The notes below the pieces were generated by a model. That model did not search any database, was not told where the DNA came from, and worked only from the letters and a program-made list of their open reading frames with translations. Of a stretch of 55,743 nucleotides of DNA, positions 46,469 to 54,810 are shown in pieces. Where the stretch lies: contig JAIFLU010000239.1 of the NCBI GenBank assembly GCA_020048915.1, positions 1-55,743 of the forward strand, read 5' to 3'. Positions within the stretch are counted from its first letter, which is position 1, and every line of letters starts with the position of its first letter. A program made the position numbers and the translations under genes. This stretch comes from Bacteroidota bacterium. GTDB lineage: Bacteria; Bacteroidota; Bacteroidia; Bacteroidales; JAAUTT01.

Positions 46469-48910
46469 ATGAAACGAAAATATTTTTCAAAATCGCTTTT
46501 TATAGCATTGATTATCTTTTTGTTTGGAGCCTCTGGGATAATCTCTGCCCAGAAAACATATCAGATAGATGCCACAACGGTTAAACCCGATATTCGCAAA
46601 GGGCAGCTCGAATTGGGCGGAAAAAGCATTAACGGAGAATCTATTGCCGTGAACAACTTTTATATTGAGCGGAACGGAAAGCCAATTATCCCGGTGATGG
46701 GTGAATTTCATTATTGCCGCTTTCCTAACCAATACTGGGAAGAGCAAATCAGGAAGATAAAGGCAGGTGGTGTCTCGATAATTGCCACATATGTTTTCTG
46801 GAACCTCCACGAACCAAAAGAAGGCAATTTCCATTGGGAGAACGACCTCAACCTCCGCCGGTTTATCGAAGTATGCAAAGCCAACGGCTTGGAGGTTATT
46901 GTCCGCATTGGCCCATTCGATCATGGCGAAATGCGCAATGGTGGCATTCCCGACTGGTTGTATGGCCGTCCGTTTGAGGTTCGGTCAAACGATCCCGGTT
47001 ACCTGGAGTACGCCCAAAAATTATACAATCAGATTGGACAGCAATTAAAAGGACTCTATTTCAAAGATGGCGGGCCAATAATTGGCATCCAACTCGAAAA
47101 TGAATACCAGCATTCGGCCGCTCCATGGGGAATTACCTATTTGGGAGCTGAACGGGAATATACCTCTGCCCGTCGCGACCGCAAAATTACCCAGGTGGGG
47201 GTTGGTATAAACGAAATAGGGAACGATTTTGCCGAATATGGTCAAAAACACATGCAAACGCTCAAACAAATGGCCATAGATGCCGGAATGGATGTCCCCA
47301 TTTACACTGCCACCGGCTGGGGATTTGCTTCCATCGTTAAAAATGGCTCTATCCCGGTGATGGCTGGGTATGCATATCCCTTCTGGGAAGAAACTATTCG
47401 CCCTTCTCCATTCTACCTCTTTAAAAACATTCATCAAACCCCCGATTATGCGCCGGTGAGTTATAAAGCAGACGATTATCCTTCGCTCGCTGCCGAACTG
47501 GGAACCGGTATGGCTGTCACCTATTCGCGTCGCCCCCGCGTTCCCGGAGAAAGCTTTTTACCACTGATGGTTCGCACCATTGGCAGTGGCAGTAACGGAC
47601 TTGGATATTATATGTATCAGGGGGGCACCACCCCATCGGATGGTTTTTTTATGTATTCCGAAGGATTTGGATTGAATCTAAAATCGTACGATTACCAGGC
47701 ACCGATCGGTGAGTTTGGCATTCCGGGAAAAGGATATTTTGAGTTAAAGCTTATTAACTCCTTTTTAAAACATTACGGAAGTATTGTTGCTCCCTTGTTC
47801 CCGGTTCTCCCGGAAACGAATAAAGGCATGAAGCCTGACGATACTACCACATTGCGTTATGCTATCCGCACTGATGGAACAAAGGGGTTCCTGTTTATGC
47901 ATAATTTTCAGGATCACGTAAAAACACACGACCATAAAGACCTTCGGGTTGAAATTAAAACTTCCGATGGAGTTATTTCGTTCCCTGAAACCGGGAAGTT
48001 CACCTTAAAAGCAGGGACATCGGCAATATTTCCTTTCAATACAGAATTTGGCGGAATTACATTCAGCTATGCCACTGTTCAACCGCTATGCAACTTTTCG
48101 AAAGAAGGAAAAAACTACCAGGTGTTTGTTTCAATCGATGGAATTACCCCTGAAATAGCTTTAAAAGGAAAAATAAAGACATCGACAACTGGAGCAAAAA
48201 TCAGCAGTAACAAGGGAAACACAATAATCACAGGTTCTAACAATCAGCCTTTTGAATTTATGGTTAACAATACGCAATTTTTGATTCTGCCATTTGAAAA
48301 AGCACTCCACTCCTATTTAATTGGAAAAACAGGAAATCAACACCTGATAATAAGCGATGCATTGGTTCTCGAAAACATCTCAACCCTCGATTTAGTCAGT
48401 TCTGGAAAGGAAGTATGGAACGTTGCAATCTATCCACGGGTACATTCAGTTATGGCAACCGGCGCAAACATTTTAACCAAAACATCATCCGATAAACTGT
48501 TTTCAGTTTCCACTATCGAAGTGCCTAAGGTCTCTCCCACCCTCTCCTTAACCCAATACGACGATCGCCATTATGTTTTGAATGCCAAAAATCTTGATCT
48601 CACCAACCTGCACGATGTATATATCCGATTTGATTACCGAGGCGACCGGGCAGTTTGTATGCTAAACGGCGAAATTGCTACTGATAACTTTTACACCAGT
48701 CAACCCTGGCAAATTGGACTAAAGCGCTATGCTGACCTGCTAAAAAACAACGAAATGTATTTCTATTTTATGCCCATGCGAAAGGATGCTCCTTACCTGA
48801 ATTATTTAGATAAAGAAGTTGTGCCGGATTTTAAAGGCATAAACGAATTTCTGGAAATAAAACAGCCCGAAATAATACCCGAATATAAGGTGAGTATTGA
48901 AATAAAATAA
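46469..48910 (+). CDS. Glycoside hydrolase family 35 beta-galactosidase
   Basis: An 813-residue secreted enzyme with a signal peptide (about 1-27, ending ISAQ). The N-terminal TIM barrel has the GH35 stretches GEFHYCRFPNQYWEEQIRKI, TYVFWNLHEP, and RIGPFDHGEMRNGGIPDWL. The acid/base Glu is in QLENEY (about residue 209) and the nucleophile is probably the Glu in AAELGTGMA (about 343). Beta-sandwich domains make up the rest. Family activity is removal of terminal beta-galactose, here likely from galactan fragments. First gene of a three-enzyme set with GH53 and GH2. Confidence 0.93.
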   Translation: MKRKYFSKSLFIALIIFLFGASGIISAQKTYQIDATTVKPDIRKGQLELGGKSINGESIAVNNFYIERNGKPIIPVMGEFHYCRFPNQYWEEQIRKIKAGGVSIIATYVFWNLHEPKEGNFHWENDLNLRRFIEVCKANGLEVIVRIGPFDHGEMRNGGIPDWLYGRPFEVRSNDPGYLEYAQKLYNQIGQQLKGLYFKDGGPIIGIQLENEYQHSAAPWGITYLGAEREYTSARRDRKITQVGVGINEIGNDFAEYGQKHMQTLKQMAIDAGMDVPIYTATGWGFASIVKNGSIPVMAGYAYPFWEETIRPSPFYLFKNIHQTPDYAPVSYKADDYPSLAAELGTGMAVTYSRRPRVPGESFLPLMVRTIGSGSNGLGYYMYQGGTTPSDGFFMYSEGFGLNLKSYDYQAPIGEFGIPGKGYFELKLINSFLKHYGSIVAPLFPVLPETNKGMKPDDTTTLRYAIRTDGTKGFLFMHNFQDHVKTHDHKDLRVEIKTSDGVISFPETGKFTLKAGTSAIFPFNTEFGGITFSYATVQPLCNFSKEGKNYQVFVSIDGITPEIALKGKIKTSTTGAKISSNKGNTIITGSNNQPFEFMVNNTQFLILPFEKALHSYLIGKTGNQHLIISDALVLENISTLDLVSSGKEVWNVAIYPRVHSVMATGANILTKTSSDKLFSVSTIEVPKVSPTLSLTQYDDRHYVLNAKNLDLTNLHDVYIRFDYRGDRAVCMLNGEIATDNFYTSQPWQIGLKRYADLLKNNEMYFYFMPMRKDAPYLNYLDKEVVPDFKGINEFLEIKQPEIIPEYKVSIEIK

Positions 48911-48949
48911 CATATTTGTTTTCAATGTCGTTTTATTATGAAGTAGGAT

Positions 48950-49005
48950 TCGACTCCGCTCAGCCTGACAAACTGGTATTATTGTCACACTGAGCGGAGT
49001 CGAAG
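48950..49005. repeat. 15-base inverted repeat TTCGACTCCGCTCAG
   Basis: Perfect arms at 48950-48964 and 48991-49005 with a 26-base centre that adds a further TGACA/TGTCA match. Similar TTCGACTCCGCTCA elements are dispersed in many Bacteroidota genomes. It may act as the GH35 terminator, but it lacks a T-run. Confidence 0.65.
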
Positions 49006-49055
49006 TGTGGATTAATTATTCAATCCCTAAACTAAACGACAATTTATTTGCTTTT

Positions 49056-49063
49056 TATATTTG
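49056..49063 (+). promoter_or_regulatory. Candidate -7 element of the GH53 gene
   Basis: TATATTTG matches TAnnTTTG, giving a leader of about 70 bases before the ATG at 49141. No TTTG -33 box at correct spacing. Confidence 0.35.
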
Positions 49064-49140
49064 CTTAACCATATCAGGACGAAACTTCTGCATAAATGAA
49101 TATTTATCAGTAATATTACCTTATTTCTAAAAAAAGGAAT

Positions 49141-50361
49141 ATGAAAAAATCCTTATTTGCGCTGCTGATCGTTGGAATTACCTGCTCCTTTTGCCATAAA
49201 GAAAGCAATGGTACTGAAACACCCGATCCTATTATAAAAGATACGGTAGTGCAATATCCATACGAAAAATTTTGCATGGGAGCCGACTTATCGTATGTGA
49301 ACCAAATTCTTGATCATGGCGGCGTATTTAAAGATTCGGGCATAACTAAAAACCCCTATAAGATTTTTAAAGATCACGGAACCAATCTGGTTCGGGTTCG
49401 GATTTGGAATAATCCCGCCTGGACCAAAGATCCTTACGGCACCGCTGGCACCCAATTATACAGCGACCTCCGGGATGTCGAAAAAACGATCAGAAACGCA
49501 CGCGAACATGGCATGGCGGTAAACCTCGATTTTCATTATTCCGACATTTGGGCCGATCCCGGAAACCAAAAAGTACCGGCCGCCTGGAAAGAGATTAAGG
49601 ACACCTCCGTATTAAAAGATTCGGTATATAACTTCACGTTTAAAACGTTGCAATACCTCAACAGTAAAGGGTTAATGCCCGAGATGGTACAAATTGGGAA
49701 TGAAATAAATTGCGGCCTTTTTTATTCGGAGGCTCCAGCCGGATTCCCTTCCCTAAGTTGTTGCAATGGAAACTGGAAAGAACTGGGAGCAGTTTTAAAC
49801 GCGGGAATCAAGGCTGTAAGGGCTGTTTCGAACGTTTCATCTATCAAAACAAAAATAATGCTTCATGTCGCCGATCCAAAAAATGTTGAATGGTGGTTCG
49901 ACAATATTATGAGCCAGGCAAAAGTAACCGATTTTGAAGTGATTGGCTTTTCGTATTATCCCTTTTGGCACACTACTGTTTCGTTTAATGACCTGGGGAC
50001 TAAAGTTTCCGCCTTCAAAAATAAATACAAACGACAGGTGATGATTGCGGAAGTAGCCTATCCATGGAGTACCTCCGGCAACGATTCGTATAACAATGCC
50101 TTTGGAAGCCAACCTCCCGTTTCGGGATATCCCTTTACCATCGATGGCCAGTATAACTTTATGGTTGCCCTAACGCAGAAGGTAATTTCGGCAGGCGGAA
50201 GCGGCATTATGTATTGGGAACCGGCATGGATTACCTCCCAAATGAAGGATTTATGGGGAACAGGCTCGTCGTGGGAGAATGCAACCTTCTTCGATTTCGC
50301 CGGAAATACTATAAAGGGGATAAATTACATGAATTATAAATATATATTCCCAATTCAGTAA
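49141..50361 (+). CDS. Glycoside hydrolase family 53 endo-beta-1,4-galactanase
   Basis: A 406-residue protein with a short lipoprotein-type signal (MKKSLFALLIVGITC). The mature enzyme has GH53 features: the N-terminal FCMGADLSYVNQ, TNLVRVRIWNNP, NLDFHYSDIWADPGNQ, the acid/base Glu in QIGNEINCGL (about residue 186) and the nucleophile Glu in IAEVAYPWS (about 303). GH53 is essentially monospecific for beta-1,4-galactan, the side chain of pectic rhamnogalacturonan I and arabinogalactan type I. This gives the locus its substrate. Confidence 0.95.
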   Translation: MKKSLFALLIVGITCSFCHKESNGTETPDPIIKDTVVQYPYEKFCMGADLSYVNQILDHGGVFKDSGITKNPYKIFKDHGTNLVRVRIWNNPAWTKDPYGTAGTQLYSDLRDVEKTIRNAREHGMAVNLDFHYSDIWADPGNQKVPAAWKEIKDTSVLKDSVYNFTFKTLQYLNSKGLMPEMVQIGNEINCGLFYSEAPAGFPSLSCCNGNWKELGAVLNAGIKAVRAVSNVSSIKTKIMLHVADPKNVEWWFDNIMSQAKVTDFEVIGFSYYPFWHTTVSFNDLGTKVSAFKNKYKRQVMIAEVAYPWSTSGNDSYNNAFGSQPPVSGYPFTIDGQYNFMVALTQKVISAGGSGIMYWEPAWITSQMKDLWGTGSSWENATFFDFAGNTIKGINYMNYKYIFPIQ

Positions 50362-50484
50362 CTTTAGCAGATTTTCAACTTAACCAAAACAGTATGAAAC
50401 ATCCATTTAGAAAAGCTCAAAACGCAAAGGTATGGCCAAAAGGATGTTCCATGTGACCATAATTTAATAATCAAAAATATACAC

Positions 50485-52875
50485 ATGAAAAATACTATTC
50501 GTCTATCTCTTGCAGCGATTTTCCTTTTCCTACTTTGCTCCGGCGGAACATACGCGCAGAATATTCTTTCCGGCAAAACTTCTTTTAACACTGAATGGGA
50601 ATTTGTAAAAGATGCCGATACAACCATAACACCGTTGCTTATCGCGAAAGGGAGCACCGCATCCATTCGTTGGGAAAAAATCACCCTGCCGCATACGGCA
50701 AACATCGAACCTGTTGTAATGGTTGCCAAACAATGGCAAGGATATAGTTTCTACCGCAAATTTTTTGTAGTTCCCAATACATTAAAAGGAAAGCACATCG
50801 CTATTCAGCTCGAAGCTGCCATGCAGGTAGCCGAAGTATTTTTAAACGGAGAAAAAATAACCACCCACCTGGGAGGATATTTGCCATTCTATATTGACAT
50901 TTCGAACAACGTACAGTTTGGCAGGGAAAATTGCATTGTTGTGCGGTTAAACAATCTCGACAATCCAACAGTTCCTCCGGGGAAACCCATTGCCGATCTC
51001 GATTTTTGCTATTACAGCGGCATTTACCGAAATGTTTGGATGGTGACGAAAGACCAGCTTTATATTTCGGATACCAATGCGGCCAATCGGGTTGCCGGAG
51101 GTGGAATTTACGTTTCTTACACCGATGTTACCGAAGCTTCAGCGAATGTTCATGTAGTAGTAGATGTCCAAAACGATTTTGCAAAGGAAGAAAAAGCTAA
51201 AATTCAGGTTTCACTAACGGATGCCTCGGGAGTACAGGTTTCTAAAATCGAATCTTTGGTTGAATCAATTCCGTTAGGTGGAAATAAAGTATTTTCACAA
51301 ACGGTGAAAGTTCAAAAACCGGCACTTTGGTCGCCCGACAGTCCAAATTTGTATAAGCTTACTGTAAAATTGATACGCGACAACAAAGAAATCGATACCG
51401 AGAACCTGAAAATAGGCATTCGGACATTCACGATAAATGCTGCGCAAGGACTTGTTTTAAATGGCACCAAACTGAAACTTCGCGGAACAAACCGCCACCA
51501 GGAATACCCGTATATCGGGAATGCCTTATCGGACAATGCCCAGTATCGCGATGCTTACAAAATAAAGCTAGCTGGTTTTAATTTTGTCCGATTGTCACAT
51601 TATCCGCAATCACCCGCATTTATGGATGCCTGCGACGTGCTAGGCATATTGGTTATGAATTCCATTCCGGGATGGCAGTTTTTCGGAAACGACGAATTTC
51701 AAAAAAACAGCATCCAGGACGTGCGCAATATGGTTCGCCGCGACCGCAACCATCCCTGCATCATCCTTTGGGAACCATCGCTGAACGAATCGGGCATGAA
51801 AAAGCTATATATGGAAACTGCCCATAAAGCAGTAAAAGAAGAGCTCCCGGTTGGCGAAAACTATACCAGCGGTTGGATGGACGACGTATACGACCTGTTT
51901 ATACCGGCCCGACAGCATGCAAAGCCACCGTTATACTGGAACAATTACAAAAAGGACAAACCTATTTTAATTGCCGAGTATGGCGATTGGGAATATTACG
52001 CCCAAAACGCCGGTTTTAACCAAAAGGAATTCTCCGATTTAAAAACCGAAGAACGAAACTCGCGCCAACTGCGTGGTTACGGCCAGTTGCGGTTAGCCCA
52101 GCAAGCGCTGAATTACCAGGAATCCCATAACGACAACCTGAATGGGACAGCGATGGGCGATGCCAACTGGCTGATGTTTGATTATAACCGCGGTTATGCA
52201 CCCGATATTGAATCGTCGGGTATTATGGATATTTTCAGGTTACCCAAGTTTGCTTTTTATTTCTATCAAAGCCTCACAAATCCGATAGCAGGAAGCAATA
52301 AACCGTTTAACAAACCAATGATATTCATTGCGAATTACTGGAACGATTCGACCTTTAAAGATGTGAAAGTATACAGCAATTGCGACGAAGTAGAACTTTT
52401 ATTGAATGGCAAAACTATAGCCCGCCAAAAACCCGATACGGGAAGGGTTTCGAATAATTTGAAGCACCCGCCGTTTACGTTTAAACCGACAAGCTTTAAA
52501 TCGGGGGCGTTAACGGCAAAAGGGTATCTGAAAGGACAAAAAGTTACGGAAACTACCGTTAACACGCCGGGAGAACCCTCCAAGATAAACCTCTCGGTCG
52601 ATTTGAGCGGCAAAGATTTAAAAGCAGGCTGCAACGATATTGTATTTGTGTATGCCTCCGTGACCGACGCAAAGGGAACGCTAGTGCCGACTGATACCCG
52701 GAAGATTGCCTTTAAAGTTGAAGGTGATGCTTCGTTAATAGGTACCAATGCTATTGAAGCCGAAGCCGGAATAGCTACCATCCTGCTCAAGGCTGGCAAT
52801 AAACCCGGCAATATAAAAATTACAGCCTCCGCGGTTGGATTGGGGAATGGGGTATTTCAGGTGGTATCAAAATAG
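50485..52875 (+). CDS. Glycoside hydrolase family 2 beta-galactosidase
   Basis: A 796-residue secreted enzyme, signal peptide about 1-25 (ending GGTYAQ). Domain order: jelly-roll sugar-binding domain (with [11 protein letters not shown] and [16 protein letters not shown]), Ig-like domain, TIM barrel and C-terminal DUF4982/Ig-like domains. The catalytic acid/base is the Glu of SLNESG (about residue 433; the usual GNE has become LNE) and the nucleophile the Glu of IAEYGDWE (about 496). It would finish galacto-oligosaccharides made by the GH53 enzyme. It differs clearly from the GH2 at 34259, so the two are not recent duplicates. Confidence 0.92.
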   Translation: MKNTIRLSLAAIFLFLLCSGGTYAQNILSGKTSFNTEWEFVKDADTTITPLLIAKGSTASIRWEKITLPHTANIEPVVMVAKQWQGYSFYRKFFVVPNTLKGKHIAIQLEAAMQVAEVFLNGEKITTHLGGYLPFYIDISNNVQFGRENCIVVRLNNLDNPTVPPGKPIADLDFCYYSGIYRNVWMVTKDQLYISDTNAANRVAGGGIYVSYTDVTEASANVHVVVDVQNDFAKEEKAKIQVSLTDASGVQVSKIESLVESIPLGGNKVFSQTVKVQKPALWSPDSPNLYKLTVKLIRDNKEIDTENLKIGIRTFTINAAQGLVLNGTKLKLRGTNRHQEYPYIGNALSDNAQYRDAYKIKLAGFNFVRLSHYPQSPAFMDACDVLGILVMNSIPGWQFFGNDEFQKNSIQDVRNMVRRDRNHPCIILWEPSLNESGMKKLYMETAHKAVKEELPVGENYTSGWMDDVYDLFIPARQHAKPPLYWNNYKKDKPILIAEYGDWEYYAQNAGFNQKEFSDLKTEERNSRQLRGYGQLRLAQQALNYQESHNDNLNGTAMGDANWLMFDYNRGYAPDIESSGIMDIFRLPKFAFYFYQSLTNPIAGSNKPFNKPMIFIANYWNDSTFKDVKVYSNCDEVELLLNGKTIARQKPDTGRVSNNLKHPPFTFKPTSFKSGALTAKGYLKGQKVTETTVNTPGEPSKINLSVDLSGKDLKAGCNDIVFVYASVTDAKGTLVPTDTRKIAFKVEGDASLIGTNAIEAEAGIATILLKAGNKPGNIKITASAVGLGNGVFQVVSK

Positions 52876-52970
52876 TTTGAATATGCCATACAGTGAAGGC
52901 ATGGGAGCGGTGGCGTGCTCTGTCATATTTGGATGACGAAACTGATTATTAACTCTAAAAACAAGTTTTT

Positions 52971-53513
52971 TCAAATATTTGCTGAAATAATTGTAACTGG
53001 GGAACCGGAATCTTTAAAATCAGAATCATCGGTTACTATTTTCCATTTATTTTTGGAGCTTAACTCGATATAGTAAGAATCGTTAAAGTCAGATTTCCCA
53101 AACTGGTTTATTATTGAAGGCACAGAAATAGATGTAAAATCGTCGCTACAAAAATTGGCAATTTTGAATATTTGGGTTAATGCAGCTTTGATTTCACTAA
53201 CAGTTTCGGAATATTCAACTGAAGGTTTAAAATGTTTTTTAAGGCTAGGTTTAATCAAGGAAGGATTTTTCTTTTTCCAATTTTCGAATTCGAGGTTTAA
53301 CCAGGCATTGCAAAACTCTGATACGATTAACGAACTAATAAAAATACCACTTTTAACCTGTATGGCTGATTTTAAAAAATCGCCGTAAAGAGATTGTTTT
53401 CTCCTCTCATAATTGGCAATGGGGCAATAAATATACATCCAAACGTTATTGTCGACAAGAAAGGAGTCGAGCGGACGTGGTTGAAAACCGGAAATGTTTA
53501 CAACATTATTCAT
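52971..53513 (-). CDS. PIN-domain protein (predicted RNase)
   Basis: A 180-residue PIN-domain protein. The acidic metal-site residues appear at the right places: Asp21 in FLVDNNVW, Glu66 in IVSEFCNAW, Asp142/Asp145 in KSDFNDSYY, and Asp162/Asp163/Asp165 in IVTDDSDF. It is longer than VapC-type toxins, with an extra helical insert (about 72-125). It is the last gene of a minus-strand cassette and its ATG overlaps the stop of the STAS-like gene by 8 bases, so expression is tightly coupled to that protein rather than to an antitoxin. Confidence 0.78.
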   Translation of the reverse strand: MNNVVNISGFQPRPLDSFLVDNNVWMYIYCPIANYERRKQSLYGDFLKSAIQVKSGIFISSLIVSEFCNAWLNLEFENWKKKNPSLIKPSLKKHFKPSVEYSETVSEIKAALTQIFKIANFCSDDFTSISVPSIINQFGKSDFNDSYYIELSSKNKWKIVTDDSDFKDSGSPVTIISANI

Positions 53514-53862
53514 GTCCGAATGTATCTTTAGCTGATTGGTCGAAGGATGAAGGATTTGCAAAAAACTCTTTTGCCCGCTCAATCACTTTTTTAAATAACG
53601 AAATATCCTCGGGTGCAATATTTTTAAGGGACAACAGCGTATTTAAATCATCTCCGGTGAACTTGGAATATAGTTGTCCGATTGCAGCGTTCAAAAAAGC
53701 AGTTGTTATCAGCGTAATATTAGCGAAATCAAGTTCTACAGCTTGTTTTTCGGAAAGTAATTTATCAATTTGCTTATAAAGTAAATCCCCATCGGATGGT
53801 GAAATAGCTGAATCGCCACCAATCAGGTCAAAAACTACTAATTTTATAATGTGTTTATTCAT
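53506..53862 (-). CDS. STAS-like DUF4325 protein
   Basis: A 118-residue protein of the STAS-like DUF4325 family. The central strand-helix VELDFANITLITTAFLNAAI resembles anti-sigma-factor antagonists, with Thr53/Thr54 near the position phosphorylated in SpoIIAA-type proteins. The ATG at 53862 is preferred to a TTG at 53871. It lies 14 bases after the GHKL ATPase gene and overlaps the PIN gene, which suggests an ATPase-kinase/STAS/effector switch; that mechanism is inferred from the domains. Confidence 0.8.
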   Translation of the reverse strand: MNKHIIKLVVFDLIGGDSAISPSDGDLLYKQIDKLLSEKQAVELDFANITLITTAFLNAAIGQLYSKFTGDDLNTLLSLKNIAPEDISLFKKVIERAKEFFANPSSFDQSAKDTFGHE

Positions 53863-53876
53863 AGTGGTCAAAGATA

Positions 53877-54758
53877 TTAAAATTTAATATCCGATATGTC
53901 TTCATTTTTAAAATAATAAACTATTGAATCGTCGAGATTAAACTCAATATTGATAATTGTTCCCGGAAATTCGTGGTCAAAATTAGCCGTGAAAATTTCG
54001 CCCCGTACATATTGCCAATATCCATTGGAAGAAACAATCTGAATTTTTCCTTTGTTCACATGAATAAAGTCCTGTATAAGCTTAAATCCTAAGCCTCCGG
54101 GGATGTTGCCCTTAACAGGCTTTGTGGTGTTATTCTCTTTTACGGCCCATAAAATAGCATCGGTACCGGAATATGATTTGCCCAAATAGTTGTTTACGTT
54201 TGCTTTAATGGTTTGCCCAATATCTACAATAGTAAGGTCAATACGTGGCGGTGATTTTCGTGGGTAGTATTGCCCACAGCTATAAACATATTCGCAGTGC
54301 CCATGAAGAATGGCATTGCTGAAGATCTCAAAAATACTCCGTGTAATCTCCTTACGCAAGAGGCCGAATAAGCGCGGGAAATCAGTATGTCCCAGCAATT
54401 CGGCATCCAAATACTCTTTAATAAGCTTTTCATCGGTGAGTTTGTACTTACGGTATTTGATGGTTGTATAATTGGGGTCGTCTATTTTTTCGAGCCCAAA
54501 ATGCGCAGCAAACTGGTTACGCATAAATAAATCGCGAAGCTGGCCAGTTACACTAATTTGAACGTTGTTGTTGTTTGCCTGGATAATATTAACTACCGAA
54601 CCCAACACAGAGCACAAATTGGCTTCGAACCATGTGTTTTGTGAGAAGGTAATAACAATATCCCTGTTATGCAACGAATTTGTTTTTTGCAGCATGTCTA
54701 CAAAAAAGCTAAATCCTTCGAAATCGCTCTTTATACTATGTGGAACCTGAATGATCAT
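53877..54758 (-). CDS. GHKL ATPase with STAS-like N-terminal domain
   Basis: A 293-residue protein. The C-terminal half is a GHKL (HATPase) domain: N-box Glu144, Asn148 and His152 in FEIFSNAILHGH, G1 box VDIGQTI (178-183) and G2 box GGLGFKL (220-226). The N-terminal 100 residues (DIVITFSQNTWFEANLCSVL and LRDLFMRNQFAAHFG) look like a STAS-type alpha/beta domain. No histidine-kinase phosphoacceptor or sensor is present, so it resembles SpoIIAB-like serine kinases more than two-component kinases. It is followed at once by the STAS-like and PIN genes. Confidence 0.8.
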   Translation of the reverse strand: MIIQVPHSIKSDFEGFSFFVDMLQKTNSLHNRDIVITFSQNTWFEANLCSVLGSVVNIIQANNNNVQISVTGQLRDLFMRNQFAAHFGLEKIDDPNYTTIKYRKYKLTDEKLIKEYLDAELLGHTDFPRLFGLLRKEITRSIFEIFSNAILHGHCEYVYSCGQYYPRKSPPRIDLTIVDIGQTIKANVNNYLGKSYSGTDAILWAVKENNTTKPVKGNIPGGLGFKLIQDFIHVNKGKIQIVSSNGYWQYVRGEIFTANFDHEFPGTIINIEFNLDDSIVYYFKNEDISDIKF

Positions 54759-54810
54759 AGGTTACTGATCCCCTTTTTTTAGTTTTTTTATTGAGCAACA
54801 GCCACACTTA

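Noticed and set aside
46469..52875. A classical polysaccharide utilisation locus
   Set aside because: No SusC/SusD pair or intact regulator was found in the window, so the term is not justified.
52971..53513. VapC toxin of a VapBC pair
   Set aside because: No antitoxin-like gene is adjacent; the overlapping upstream gene is a STAS-like protein and the PIN protein is longer than VapC.
53877..54758. Two-component histidine kinase
   Set aside because: No HisKA phosphoacceptor, sensor or response-regulator gene; the GHKL domain stands with a STAS-like domain instead.
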